The position numbers and the translations under genes are program-made. Positions 37,128-45,889 of a stretch of 64,000 bases of DNA are shown here, one piece after another. The stretch's first letter is position 1. The number at the start of each line of letters is the position of its first letter. The stretch comes from Trebonia sp963822615 (GTDB taxonomy: Bacteria > Actinomycetota > Actinomycetes > Streptosporangiales > Streptosporangiaceae). Location: the NCBI GenBank assembly GCA_963822615.1, contig CAWGIM010000026.1, positions 242,044 through 306,043 of the forward strand. Reading direction: 5' to 3'. Under the pieces are notes generated by a model. That model was not told the origin of the DNA, made no database searches, and saw only the letters and a program-made list of their open reading frames with translations.

Positions 37128-38654
37128 ATGACCGGGGCAACCCAGTTCGGCCTCATCGTGGCAGTCATCGGCCTGGCCGGCGTCGCCGCGGTGCTCTCCA
37201 ACCGGCTGAGTGCCCGGCTGCGGGTACCCGCGCCCGCGTTCTTCCTGGTCGCGGCGGTCATCGCGGCCCAGCTGTGGCCGTCGGCGACGAACCTGCCAGC
37301 GACGACCGTGCAGCGGGTGGTGACGCTGGCGCTGGCGGTCATCTTGTTCGACGGCGGCATGCACATCGGGCGCCGCCGGTTCCGCACCGCGGCCGCGGCC
37401 ATCATCTGGACCGGGATCGCGGGCACGCTGGTCACCGCGGCCGGCACCGCGGTCGCCGCCCGCTACGTGGCCGGGATGAGCTGGCACCTGTCGCTGCTGG
37501 TGGGCACGGCGGTGGCCGCGACCGACCCGGCGGTGGTGTTCTCGGTGTTCGGCCGGCGGGAGATCGCCGGGCGCACCGGGGTGCTGCTCGAAGGCGAGTC
37601 GGGTGCCAACGACCCGGTCGGCATCGCCCTGCTGGCAGCGCTGCTCGGCGCGCACGGCGGGGCGGGCAGCGTGGCCTGGCACGTGCTGAGCGAGTTCCTG
37701 CTGCAGATGGCGGTGGGGGTAGCGGTCGGGGTGGCGGGCGGCCTGGCGCTGCTGGCCTTCATGCGCCGGGTGCCGCTGCCGAGCGAGGGCCTGTACTCGC
37801 CCCGGGTGCTGGCCAGCGTGCTGGTCATCTTCGGGCTGGCCAGCGTCGCCCACGGCTCGGGGTTCCTGGCGGTGCTGGTGGCCGGCATCCTCATCGGCGA
37901 CGAGCCCGCCCCCTACAAGCGGGAGATCGAGCGCTTCCACTCCTCACTGGCGTCCCTGGCCGAGATCGTCGCGTTCGTCATGCTCGGCCTGACCATGCGG
38001 CTGTCCCAGCTCGCCAGCGCGTCCGCCTGGGCCGAGGGCCTCGCCCTGGCCGCCCTGCTCGCCTTCGTGATCCGCCCGGTGCTCGGCGGCCTGGTGTCGC
38101 TGCCGGTCCGGCTGTCGGTACCGGAACGGGTGTTCTTCCTGTGGACCGGGCTCAAGGGCGCGGTGCCGATCCTGCTCGGCATGACCATCACCGCGTCCGG
38201 CACCCCCGGGGCGAACCGCGCCTACCAGGTCATCTTCGTCATCGTCGGCTTCTCGGTGACCGTGCAGGGCGGCCTGGTACCCACCCTGGCGCACCGGCTG
38301 CACATCCCGCTGCGCTCCATCGAGCCGGAGCCGTGGTCGCTCGGCGTCCGGTTCAGCGAGGAACCCGAGGGCCTGCACCGCTACCACGTGGCCGACGGCG
38401 CCGCCGCCGACGGCCGCCCGGTCAGCGACCTGCCCTGCGGCGAGAACGCCTGGCTGTCCCTCGTCGTCCGGGACGGCGCCCTGCTCACCGTGGCGGGCGA
38501 CACCGCGCTGCAGGGCGGCGACGACGTGCTGGTGCTGGCCGACCCCGACGAGCTCCCGGCCCTCGAGCGCTACTTCACCGATCCCCGGCCAACGCCCCCG
38601 GGGTCACCGGACGGGCACCCAGGACCACCAGGCACGGGCACCCCCGGGGGTTAA
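37128..38654 (+). CDS. Potassium/proton antiporter (NhaP2/CPA1 type) with C-terminal regulatory domain
   Basis: The 508-residue protein has about twelve membrane helices with the CPA1 core ATDPAVVFSVFG and GESGANDPVGIAL (ion-binding Asp). After residue 400 a soluble TrkA-C-like domain follows (LPCGENAWLSLVVRDGALLTVAGDTALQGGDDVLVLA), as in NhaP2/CvrA K+/H+ antiporters, whose activity depends on nucleotides. It exports K+ for protons, counterbalancing the Kdp uptake system at 2.6-6.6 kb. A Pro/Gly tail ends the protein. Confidence 0.9.
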   Translation: MTGATQFGLIVAVIGLAGVAAVLSNRLSARLRVPAPAFFLVAAVIAAQLWPSATNLPATTVQRVVTLALAVILFDGGMHIGRRRFRTAAAAIIWTGIAGTLVTAAGTAVAARYVAGMSWHLSLLVGTAVAATDPAVVFSVFGRREIAGRTGVLLEGESGANDPVGIALLAALLGAHGGAGSVAWHVLSEFLLQMAVGVAVGVAGGLALLAFMRRVPLPSEGLYSPRVLASVLVIFGLASVAHGSGFLAVLVAGILIGDEPAPYKREIERFHSSLASLAEIVAFVMLGLTMRLSQLASASAWAEGLALAALLAFVIRPVLGGLVSLPVRLSVPERVFFLWTGLKGAVPILLGMTITASGTPGANRAYQVIFVIVGFSVTVQGGLVPTLAHRLHIPLRSIEPEPWSLGVRFSEEPEGLHRYHVADGAAADGRPVSDLPCGENAWLSLVVRDGALLTVAGDTALQGGDDVLVLADPDELPALERYFTDPRPTPPGSPDGHPGPPGTGTPGG

Positions 38655-38690
38655 GGGCCATGACCGGGACAGAGACCCCGGCCAGCACCC

Positions 38691-38730
38691 GTGCGGCCAA
38701 TACAATGGCGCCTTCTGCCATTGGCCGCAC
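38691..38730. terminator. Hairpin between the antiporter gene and tRNA-Leu
   Basis: Arms GTGCGGCCAAT (38691-38701) and ATTGGCCGCAC (38720-38730) pair perfectly; an inner pair AATGGC/GCCATT (38704-38709, 38717-38722) offers a second fold. A G6/C6 hairpin at 38743-38757 follows and would end tRNA transcription on the minus strand. Confidence 0.7.
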
Positions 38731-38769
38731 CCCGGGGGGTACGGGGGGTCGCCCCCCGGGAGATAACAG

Positions 38770-38852
38770 TGCGGGCGAAGGGACTTGAACCCCCACGGTG
38801 TTTCCACCAACAGGACCTAAACCTGCCGCGTCTGCCATTTCGCCACGCCCGC
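38770..38852 (-). tRNA. tRNA-Leu (anticodon UAG)
   Basis: On the minus strand a class II tRNA of 83 nt is seen: acceptor GCGGGCG (38846-38852) pairs with CGCCCGC, the anticodon stem encloses UUUAGGU with anticodon UAG, a long variable arm (TTGGTGGAAACACC) follows, and the T arm has GGGGGTTCAAGTCCC. The CCA end is not encoded (CTG follows the discriminator A). It decodes CUA and related Leu codons. Confidence 0.95.
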
Positions 38853-38894
38853 GACTGCCCCGCCCGGAGGCGGAGCGGATGGCGGCTGGGGTCA

Positions 38895-38922
38895 GCCGCA
38901 CCCGTTCGGAATTCTACTGGTT
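38895..38922. repeat. Dispersed intergenic repeat, copy 2
   Basis: GCCGCACCCGTTCGGA with CTGGTT 6 nt later, between the tRNA gene and the bcp stop codon. Read on the minus strand it lies directly after the bcp stop. Confidence 0.65.
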
Positions 38923-38923
38923 T

Positions 38924-39394
38924 TTAGCGGGCAAGGTCTTTACGGAGACGGTCTACGTGACCGGTCGCCTTGACGGCGTACATGGCCTTCTCGATCTTGC
39001 CGTCGGCGTCGATGACGAAGGTGGAGCGGATGACGCCCATGATCGTCTTGCCGTAGTTCATCTTCTCGCCGTAGGCGCCGTAGGCGGTCAGCGTGCTCTT
39101 GTCCGGGTCGGACAGCAGCGGGAAGGTGAGGTGCTCCTTTTCCCGGAACCGGGCCAGCTTGGCGGGCGGGTCCGGGGAGATGCCGAGCACCGCGACGCCA
39201 TCGGCGGTCAGCTCGGGCAGGGCGGCGGTGAAGTCACACGCCTGCTTCGTGCAGCCGGGGGTCATCGCGGCCGGGTAGAAGTACACGATCACCCGCTGGC
39301 CGCGCAGCTTCATCAGCGACACCGGGTTCCCGTCGGCATCGGGCAGGGTGAAATCGGGCGCCTCGTCGCCGGGTGCCAGCCGCACTCCCGTCAC
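38924..39394 (-). CDS. bcp: Bcp-type thioredoxin-dependent peroxiredoxin
   Basis: From GTG 39394, 6 nt after GAGGAG, the protein has 156 residues, the family norm; the longer frame upstream is not needed. Peroxidatic Cys48 lies in MTPGCTKQAC and resolving Cys53 five residues later, the atypical two-Cys arrangement of Bcp. It reduces hydroperoxides with thioredoxin as partner. The dispersed repeat follows its stop. Confidence 0.93.
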   Translation of the reverse strand: MTGVRLAPGDEAPDFTLPDADGNPVSLMKLRGQRVIVYFYPAAMTPGCTKQACDFTAALPELTADGVAVLGISPDPPAKLARFREKEHLTFPLLSDPDKSTLTAYGAYGEKMNYGKTIMGVIRSTFVIDADGKIEKAMYAVKATGHVDRLRKDLAR

Positions 39395-39685
39395 TGTCCC
39401 CTCCTCTTTCCGGTTACCGGGCCGGCCGGCGCCTGGCCCGGTACGCTGGCCGCCGGGCAAGCGGAGGCCGGACACCTACGTTAGCGCATGCCGGCCGGGC
39501 CGGCCGGGCTCGCGGCGGGCCGCCCGGCCCGGGCTCGCCGGCCGGGGCTGGCCCCGGGTTTCCCCGGGATGCGCGGGGGAAGCTGTGGCGCGTTGGCGGG
39601 TACCCGATCCGCTTTTATGGCAGCATGGCGATCAGCCAAGAAAACCAACAAATCTTAACAACATCTACAGCTCGGGGGTTATCTG

Positions 39686-40609
39686 ATGCGTGCAGGCGCT
39701 GTTCGCCGGCCGTGGCAGGCGGCCGGGGCCGCCGCCGTCGCCGTGGCGGCCCTGGCCGGCTGCGGCGCGACCGCGACGTCCACCTCCGGCGCAGCCGCCA
39801 CCCCGGCCGGGACCAGCAGCGCGGGGGGCGGGCAGGGTGACGCGCTGAGCGCGGTCCAGCTCGCCGCGCGGACCGCCTCGGGCGCGAACTCGGTCACCGG
39901 GACGATGAACATCCAGGTCACCGCGAAGCCGGGGGCGACTCCCGCCCCGACCGCAAGCGGGCTGGCCGGCAATTTCAGCGCCATCGCCGCCTTCGCCGAG
40001 CAGCTGCATCCCTCGCTGCTCGCCCGGGTCGACATCAGCTCGCTGGCGGTGTCCGGGACGACGCTGCCCGGCGGGCTCAGCGAGATCCTCACCCCGAGCA
40101 CGCTCTACCTGAAGTCCAGCTACCTCACGCAGGCGCTGCACGTAACCAAGCCGTGGATGACGATCCCCCTCACCCGGCTCAGCACGGGCAGCGGCGTCAA
40201 CATCAGCCAGCTACTCGGCAGCCTGACCGGGAGCGGGCCGACCACCGAGTCCGGCCTGCTGGCGGGGGCCACGACGGTCCGCAAGGTGGGCACCGGGACG
40301 ATCGGCGGCGTGCCGGTCACCGAGTACTCAGGGACGCTGTCCATGGCCAAGGCGCTGGCCGCGCTGCCCGCGGCCACCCGCACCCAGCTCAAGCCCTCGA
40401 TCACCGCGGCCGGCTTCAAGACCGCCACGTTCACCACCTGGATCGACGGCTCGCACCTGGTCCGCAAGACCATTGTCAGCGAGTCAGGCACCGCGCTGAG
40501 CGAGGTCACCACCACCACGATCACCAGCATCAACCAGCCGGTGACGATCACCCCGCCGCCGGCCAGCCAGACCCAGGCGCTGCCTAGCGGGAGCCTGCCG
40601 ACCAGCTAG
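39686..40609 (+). CDS. LppX/LprAFG-family lipoprotein
   Basis: The 307-residue protein has a signal peptide with lipobox LAGC (Cys26) and a Thr/Ser/Ala-rich region, then an LppX_LprAFG fold with TIGGVPVTEYSGTLS and FTTWIDGSHLVRKTIVSES. In mycobacteria such lipoproteins bind lipids and move them to the envelope; here it may do the same for glycolipids or other hydrophobic compounds. A Pro/Ser tail ends the protein. The start ATG 39686 has only a weak GGGGG upstream. Confidence 0.8.
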   Translation: MRAGAVRRPWQAAGAAAVAVAALAGCGATATSTSGAAATPAGTSSAGGGQGDALSAVQLAARTASGANSVTGTMNIQVTAKPGATPAPTASGLAGNFSAIAAFAEQLHPSLLARVDISSLAVSGTTLPGGLSEILTPSTLYLKSSYLTQALHVTKPWMTIPLTRLSTGSGVNISQLLGSLTGSGPTTESGLLAGATTVRKVGTGTIGGVPVTEYSGTLSMAKALAALPAATRTQLKPSITAAGFKTATFTTWIDGSHLVRKTIVSESGTALSEVTTTTITSINQPVTITPPPASQTQALPSGSLPTS

Positions 40610-40622
40610 CCCCCGGGCTGGG

Positions 40623-40674
40623 GCGTGGTTGCGGCAACCAGGCGCCCATGGCCGTCTGGTTGCCGCAACCACGC
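40623..40674. terminator. Bidirectional terminator after the lipoprotein gene
   Basis: Perfect 19-bp stem: arms 40623-40641 and 40656-40674, 14-nt loop, between the convergent lipoprotein and SDR genes. The arm itself contains the small palindrome GGTTGCGGCAACC. Confidence 0.9.
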
Positions 40675-40710
40675 GCTGGTCAGGGTGCCGCCAGGCAGCT
40701 TGTCCGGGCT

Positions 40711-41514
40711 TTACCGGAGGGTGATGACGTTCGCGGTGATGAGGGCGGCGGCGTCGGAGGCGAGGTAGGCGATGACCTCGGCGACCTCTTCGGGGTTGGC
40801 TACGTGGACGAGGTCGATGCGTTCGGCTACGTGCTCACGTACGGCGTCGGTGACCCAGCCGGTGTCAGTGACGGGCGGGTACACCATGTTGGCGGTGATC
40901 CCGTAGGGGGCGAGTTCGAGGGCGGCGGACATGGTGTAGTTGCCCTGGGCAGCTTTGGCGGCTCCGTAGCTGACTTCCTGCGGGAACCCGAGGTCCCCGC
41001 CGGAGGTCAGACCGATGATCCGGCCCCAAGTGGCCTGGCGGGCGATGTGGCGCTGGGCGAACTCGCTGATCAGCAGGGCAGCGGCCATGGCGTCGACGGC
41101 GAACTGCTGGGTCCAGGTCGCTGCGGTGACGGGCTGCATCGTCCGGCCGAGCCGGTCGGTTGTGGTGGCGGTGAACGTGTCGGCGAGCCAGCCGGTCGCG
41201 TTGTTGACCAAGATGTCGACCGGGCCGAGTTGCTCTTCTGCGTCATCGAACAGCCGGGCTGGGGCAGCGGGATCGGACAGGTCGGCTTCGACGGCGATGG
41301 CCTTACCGCCTTCTTCTTGGATGCGGGCGGTGACGGCTGCGGCGTCGTCCGCGCGATTGGCTCGGTACCGCTGCGGAGTTCCGGGGTCGTCCGGGTCCTC
41401 TATCCGAAGGTAGGTGCACAGGACCGCGCACCCGCGCCGGGCGAGTGCCTGTGCGGTCGCCGCGCCTATGCCGTGGTTGGCGCCCGTCACGATTGCGGTA
41501 TGCGCAGCCGTCAT
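40711..41514 (-). CDS. SDR-family oxidoreductase (3-oxoacyl-ACP reductase-like)
   Basis: Of two adjacent ATGs, 41514 has the better spacing (5 nt) to AAGGAG. The 267-residue protein has TGANHGIG, an NNATG motif and YGAAK with catalytic Tyr and Lys, so it is likely NAD(P)H-dependent and active. An insert with IEDPDDPGTPQRYRANRADD after the second strand is typical of some FabG-like proteins. Substrate unknown. It is convergent with the lipoprotein gene. Confidence 0.88.
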   Translation of the reverse strand: MTAAHTAIVTGANHGIGAATAQALARRGCAVLCTYLRIEDPDDPGTPQRYRANRADDAAAVTARIQEEGGKAIAVEADLSDPAAPARLFDDAEEQLGPVDILVNNATGWLADTFTATTTDRLGRTMQPVTAATWTQQFAVDAMAAALLISEFAQRHIARQATWGRIIGLTSGGDLGFPQEVSYGAAKAAQGNYTMSAALELAPYGITANMVYPPVTDTGWVTDAVREHVAERIDLVHVANPEEVAEVIAYLASDAAALITANVITLR

Positions 41515-41673
41515 CATGGCTCCTTCACTAGGGACCGAGGCGACCTCCCATTGTGGGCTCTGACCGTTCCCGTGGCCGAACGGTTTTCGTTCCCCGGGTG
41601 GTCGGCGGATGACTCGGCATGGATGCCGGGCTGAGTCATCCCGCCTGGCATCAACGCTTCGGTCAAAGCTGGG

Positions 41674-43137
41674 TTAAGGCGCGGCCAGCTCGGGCGGGAG
41701 CAGCTCGGGCGGGACGGTCTGGTAGGTGACCGGGCGCAGCCAGCGCTCGACGGCGGCGCCACCGACCGAGGTGGTCGGCGAGGTGGTAGCCGGGTAGGGG
41801 CCGCCGTGGGTCATCGCCGGGGCCACCGCCACCCCGGTCGGCCAGCCGCCGAACACCACCCGGCCCGCGAGGCGGGACAGCCGGGCGAGCCAGGCGGCGG
41901 CGCCCGGCTCGGCGCCGTCCGCGTGCAGGGTGGCGGTCAGGCTGCCGCCGAGGCCGGACAGCACCGCCTCCGCCTCGGCCGCGTCGCGGTAGCGGACCAG
42001 CACGGTGAGCGGGCCGAAGCACTCTTCGGTCAGCTCACCGCTGAGGTCGGCCGCGTCAACCTCGAGCAGCCCGGCCCGGACGGCCTGCGGGACGGCGCCG
42101 GCCGGGGCGGCGGCCGCCGCGGCCAGGGTACGCACCCCCGGGGCGGCCGCACGGGCGGCGAAGCCGGCCAGGAAGTGGTCCCGCATCCGGGTATCGAGCA
42201 GCGCTCCGGGGGCGGCTTGCGCCGCCGCCTGGGCGGCCGCGGCGGTGAGCGCGTCGCCCGCCGGGCCCGCCGGGACCAGCACCAGGCCCGGCTTGGTGCA
42301 GAACTGGCCCTGGCCGAGGGTGTAGGAGGCGACCAGGCCGGACGCGATCTCGTCGGCCCGGGCGGCGGCCGCCCGCTCGGTCACCAGCACCGGGTTGAGG
42401 CTGCCGAGCTCGCCGTAAAACGGGACAGGGACCGGGCGGGCCGCCGCGACGTCGAACAGCGCCCGCCCGCCGGGGACCGAGCCGGTGAAGCCGACCGCCG
42501 CGATCAGCGGGTGGCGCACCAGGTCGGTGCCCGCCTGGTAGCCGTGCAGCAGGCCGAGCACGTCGGCCGGCAGCCCGGCCTTCTCGGCCGCCGAGCGCAG
42601 CGTCTCCGCCACCAGCTCGCTGGTGGCCGGGTGGTCCGGGTGCGCCTTCACCACCACCGGGCAGCCGGCCGCGATCGCGCTGGCGGTGTCCCCGCCGGGC
42701 ACGCTGAACGCGAACGGGAAGTTGGACGCGGCGAACACCGCCACCGGGCCGACCGGCACCTTCCAGCGGCGCAGCTCAGGGCGCGGCGGGACGGCGGCCG
42801 GATCCGGCCGGTCGACGGTCACGCCGAGGAAGGCGCCGTCGTCCACCAGGCCGGCGAAGAACCGGAACTGGTAGGCCACCCGGGCCAGCTCGCCGGACAG
42901 CCGCGGCTCGCCCAGCGCGGTCTCGGCGTCAGCCGCCGCGACCAGCTCGGCCGCGCGCGCCTCGACCGCGTCCGCCCAGGCCCGCAGCAGCGCCGCCCGG
43001 GCCGGGCGGTCCGCCAGCGCGTCAGCCGCGCCGCTGGCCGCGCGGACGGCCGCGTCCACCGCCGCCGCGTCCGCCTCGACCGCCACCTGCCCGCGGGACT
43101 CGCCGGTACGCGGGTCACGGCTCAGAACCGGTTCCAT
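41674..43137 (-). CDS. Aldehyde dehydrogenase (ketoglutarate-semialdehyde type)
   Basis: The 487-residue enzyme has the ALDH fold with general base Glu243 (GELGSLNP) and catalytic Cys280 (GQGQFCTKPG), plus ASNFPFAFSVPGGDTASA (cofactor loop). The FCTKPG signature and length fit the 2-ketoglutarate semialdehyde dehydrogenases of pentose and hydroxyproline breakdown, but no partner genes (dehydratases, transporters) are adjacent, so the substrate is not certain. The C-terminus is rich in Leu and Pro (PPELLPPELAAP). Confidence 0.85.
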   Translation of the reverse strand: MEPVLSRDPRTGESRGQVAVEADAAAVDAAVRAASGAADALADRPARAALLRAWADAVEARAAELVAAADAETALGEPRLSGELARVAYQFRFFAGLVDDGAFLGVTVDRPDPAAVPPRPELRRWKVPVGPVAVFAASNFPFAFSVPGGDTASAIAAGCPVVVKAHPDHPATSELVAETLRSAAEKAGLPADVLGLLHGYQAGTDLVRHPLIAAVGFTGSVPGGRALFDVAAARPVPVPFYGELGSLNPVLVTERAAAARADEIASGLVASYTLGQGQFCTKPGLVLVPAGPAGDALTAAAAQAAAQAAPGALLDTRMRDHFLAGFAARAAAPGVRTLAAAAAAPAGAVPQAVRAGLLEVDAADLSGELTEECFGPLTVLVRYRDAAEAEAVLSGLGGSLTATLHADGAEPGAAAWLARLSRLAGRVVFGGWPTGVAVAPAMTHGGPYPATTSPTTSVGGAAVERWLRPVTYQTVPPELLPPELAAP

Positions 43138-43368
43138 GCTGGTACCTCCCGTCGGCGCCGCGGACTCGGCCGCGGCGGCTTTTGGTCTCGGTTACAGCTA
43201 ACAACCCCGACGCGCGGCTGCATACCACCCGCCGCGCCGATTCGGCGGCCGGTGAAGCGGTTGGTGAAGTGGTCAGGATCGGAGAAGCGCTGGTCCCCGG
43301 AGCGCCCCTAGGGTGACGGGAACGGGGCCGCGCATCCGGCTGCGGCCCGTGAAGAACAGGAGTCGCAG

Positions 43369-43713
43369 ATGAGCGGTACGCCTACCGAGGGAATCAAGAT
43401 CGTGCTGCACCCGGTGTCCGATCTCGGGGCGGCCAAGGCGGTCTACAGCGCGCTGCTCGGGGCGCAGCCGTCGGCCGACTCGGAGTACTACGTCGGATAC
43501 GACGCCGGCGGCCAGCACATCGGGCTGGTGCCGGGCGGCGACGCGAGCGCGCCGGTCGCGTACTGGGCGGTGACCGACATCAAGGCAAAGCTGGCCGAGG
43601 TGACCGAGGCCGGCGCCACGGTGACCCAGGAGCCGCAGAACGTCGGCGGCAGCCGCCTGGTGGCGACCTTCACCGACCCGGACGGCAACGTGCTCGGGCT
43701 CGTGCAGGACTAG
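43369..43713 (+). CDS. VOC-family (glyoxalase/bleomycin-resistance fold) protein
   Basis: The 114-residue protein starts behind CAGGAG. One VOC module is seen: IKIVLHPVSDLGAAKAVYSALLG, a mid strand VAYWAVTDIKAKLAEVTEAGA, and the closing FTDPDGNVLGLVQD. Metal-binding residues of glyoxalase I are incomplete, so it may be a dioxygenase-like or binding protein acting as a dimer. It is convergent with rdgB, 6 nt between stops. Confidence 0.85.
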   Translation: MSGTPTEGIKIVLHPVSDLGAAKAVYSALLGAQPSADSEYYVGYDAGGQHIGLVPGGDASAPVAYWAVTDIKAKLAEVTEAGATVTQEPQNVGGSRLVATFTDPDGNVLGLVQD

Positions 43714-43719
43714 CCCGGG

Positions 43720-44349
43720 CTAGGCCGGGGGGAGGGCGGCGATGACCTTGGCGATGGCGCGGAAGGCGCGGCCGCGGTGGCTGATCGCGTCCTTGTCGGC
43801 CGGGGCCAGCTCGGCGGTGGTGGTCTCCAGGCCGTCGGGGACGAAGATGGGGTCGTAGCCGAAGCCGTTGCTGCCGCGCGGCGCCCGGGCCAGGCGGCCG
43901 GGCAGCACGCCGGTCGTGGTCCACTCGGCGGGCCCGCCCGCGGCCGCGGGCCCGGGCAGGGCCAGGGCGGCGACGCAGACGAAGGCGGCGTCACGGTGGT
44001 CGATGTCGGCCATCTGGGCCAGCACCAGCTTCAGGTTGGCCAGGTCGTCGCCGTGCCGGCCGGCCCAGCGGGCGGACAGGATGCCGGGCATGCCGTGCAG
44101 CGCGTGCACGGTCAGCCCGGAGTCGTCGGAGACAGCAGGCAGCCCGGTGTAGGCGGCGATCGCGTGCGCCTTCAGCAGCGCGTTGTCGGCGAACGTGAGC
44201 CCGGTCTCGGCTACGTCGGGCGCGCCGGGGAACTCATCGAGGCCGACGATCTGGCTGGCCACCCCGGCCTCGTCCAGGATCCGGTTCAGCTCGACGACCT
44301 TGTGCTTGTTGTGGGTCGCGAGCGCGATGCGCGCGGCCCCGTCAGCCAC
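43720..44349 (-). CDS. rdgB: dITP/XTP pyrophosphatase (RdgB/HAM1)
   Basis: RdgB removes deaminated purine nucleotides (ITP, dITP, XTP) from the pool. The 209-residue protein has ATHNKHKVVEL at the start, SDDSGLTVHALHGMPGILSARW, NGFGYDPIF and ISHRGRAF (the SHR motif), the complete signature set. GTG 44349 overlaps the rph stop by 8 nt, so the two are coupled. Last gene of the clpS-rdgB operon. Confidence 0.95.
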   Translation of the reverse strand: MADGAARIALATHNKHKVVELNRILDEAGVASQIVGLDEFPGAPDVAETGLTFADNALLKAHAIAAYTGLPAVSDDSGLTVHALHGMPGILSARWAGRHGDDLANLKLVLAQMADIDHRDAAFVCVAALALPGPAAAGGPAEWTTTGVLPGRLARAPRGSNGFGYDPIFVPDGLETTTAELAPADKDAISHRGRAFRAIAKVIAALPPA

Positions 44350-45082
44350 CTGACGGCACCTCGGACGGCCGCAGGGCCGCCTGCTGCAGCCGGGTCAGCT
44401 CGGCGCAGCCGGCCGCCCCCAGGTCGAGCAGGCTGTTCAGCAGCGCCCGGGAGAACGGCTCCTGCTCGGCGGTGCCCTGCACCTCCACGAAGTCCCCGGT
44501 GCCGGTGCAGACCACGTTCATGTCGGTGTCGGCGGCCGAGTCCTCCTCGTAGCACAGGTCGAGCCGCGGCTCGCCGCCGATGATGCCGACCGACACCGCG
44601 GCGACCGAGTTGACCAGCGGGCTCCCCTTGAGCTTGCCCCGGCCGCGCAGCCACTCGACCGCGTCGACCAGCGCCAGGTAGCCGCCGGTAACCGCCGCGG
44701 TCCGGGTCCCGCCGTCCGCCTGCAGCACGTCGCAGTCGATGTAGATGGTGTTCTCGCCCAGCGCCTTGTAGTCCACGCAGGCGCGCAGCGACCGGCCGAC
44801 CAGCCGGGAGATCTCATGGGTGCGGCCGCCGATCCGGCCCTTGACCGACTCGCGGTCGTTGCGGGTGTTGGTGGCCCGGGGCAGCATCGCGTACTCGGCG
44901 GTGACCCAGCCGAGGCCGCTCCCCCGGCGCCAGCGCGGCACCTCTTCGGTGACGCTGGCCGCGCACAGCACCCGGGTCTTGCCGAATTCCACCAGCACCG
45001 ACCCCTCGGCGTGGTCGAGCCAGCGCCGGGTGAACCGCACCGGCCGCAGCTCGTCGGCGGCCCTTCCGTCTGGACGTGTCAT
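44342..45082 (-). CDS. rph: Ribonuclease PH
   Basis: RNase PH is a phosphorolytic 3' exonuclease that trims tRNA ends. From ATG 45082 the protein has 246 residues, the usual length; the frame upstream belongs to the MBL gene strand in another frame. Motifs: FTRRWLDHAEGSVLVEFGKTRVLC, RATNTRNDRESVKGRIGGRT, EISRLVGRSLRACVD and the phosphate-binding ADGGTRTAAVTGG. It is 11 nt after the MBL-fold gene and overlaps rdgB, as in M. tuberculosis. Confidence 0.96.
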   Translation of the reverse strand: MTRPDGRAADELRPVRFTRRWLDHAEGSVLVEFGKTRVLCAASVTEEVPRWRRGSGLGWVTAEYAMLPRATNTRNDRESVKGRIGGRTHEISRLVGRSLRACVDYKALGENTIYIDCDVLQADGGTRTAAVTGGYLALVDAVEWLRGRGKLKGSPLVNSVAAVSVGIIGGEPRLDLCYEEDSAADTDMNVVCTGTGDFVEVQGTAEQEPFSRALLNSLLDLGAAGCAELTRLQQAALRPSEVPSGG

Positions 45083-45093
45083 GGCGGCCAGCT

Positions 45094-45849
45094 TCAGTCC
45101 CCGAGGGTGATTACCTGACCCGCGCTGGCCACGTCCAGGTGGCCGGAAAACGCGGCCGCCGCCTCCGCCCGGGCGTCGTCCCGGCTGATCCACGGCTGCA
45201 GGTGGGTGAGCACCAGCCGGCCCACCCCGGCCCGGGCGGCGTAGCCGGCCGCCTGCCGCGCGGTCAGGTGCACGTCCGCGGGCAGGCCGGGCCCGTCGAG
45301 GAAGGCGGCCTCCGACAGCAGCACGTCGGCCCCGGCCGCGAGCGCGGGCACCGCCTCGGTCTGGCCGGTGTCGCCGGTGTAGACCAGGGAGCGGCCACCC
45401 TGGGCGAACCGGAACGCGAACGTCTCCACCGGGTGGTTCACGTGCGCCAGCCGCACCTCGAACGGGCCCACGGTGAGCTGCCCGGGCGCCAGCGTGCGGA
45501 ACTCGAACCGCTTCATCACCCCCAGGTCGTCGCCCCCGGGTCCGTGCAGCAGGCTGATCCGCTCGGCGGTGCCTGGCGGCCCGTAGACCGGGATCGGCGG
45601 CTGCGGGCCGGCCGGCGAGTAGGTCCTGGCGATCGAGTACGAGTAGAGGTCGACGCAGTGGTCGGCGTGCAGGTGGCTCAGGCACACCGCGTCCACCCCG
45701 GTCAGCGGCACGTACCGCTGCAACGCGCCGAGGGCCCCGTTCCCCAGGTCGACCAGCAGGCGGAAGCCCTCGGCCTCGAGCAGGTAGCAGGACGCGGCAC
45801 TGTCGGGCCCGGGCAGGCTCCCCGAGCAGCCGACCACGGTCAGGCGCAT
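45094..45849 (-). CDS. MBL-fold phosphodiesterase (Rv1339-like)
   Basis: The 251-residue metallo-beta-lactamase fold protein has the zinc motif SHLHADHCVDLYSY, followed by VNHPVETFAFRF, YTGDTG and THLQPW. Size and position before rph match M. tuberculosis Rv1339, an atypical cyclic-AMP phosphodiesterase; RNase Z-like activity is an alternative. It likely lowers cAMP or acts on an RNA or lipid phosphodiester. 40 nt after cysM. Confidence 0.87.
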   Translation of the reverse strand: MRLTVVGCSGSLPGPDSAASCYLLEAEGFRLLVDLGNGALGALQRYVPLTGVDAVCLSHLHADHCVDLYSYSIARTYSPAGPQPPIPVYGPPGTAERISLLHGPGGDDLGVMKRFEFRTLAPGQLTVGPFEVRLAHVNHPVETFAFRFAQGGRSLVYTGDTGQTEAVPALAAGADVLLSEAAFLDGPGLPADVHLTARQAAGYAARAGVGRLVLTHLQPWISRDDARAEAAAAFSGHLDVASAGQVITLGD

Positions 45850-45889
45850 GAGGTAATTGTTCCCCAGGAAAACCCGGGCTAGCCAGCGC

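Noticed and set aside
37112..38788. 558-codon frame overlapping the antiporter gene
   Set aside because: Arg/Gly/Pro-rich shadow of the antiporter frame.
44342..45685. 447-codon reading of the rph frame with a long N-terminal extension
   Set aside because: The extension is antisense-free but overlaps the MBL-fold gene in another frame and lacks homology; RNase PH starts at 45082.
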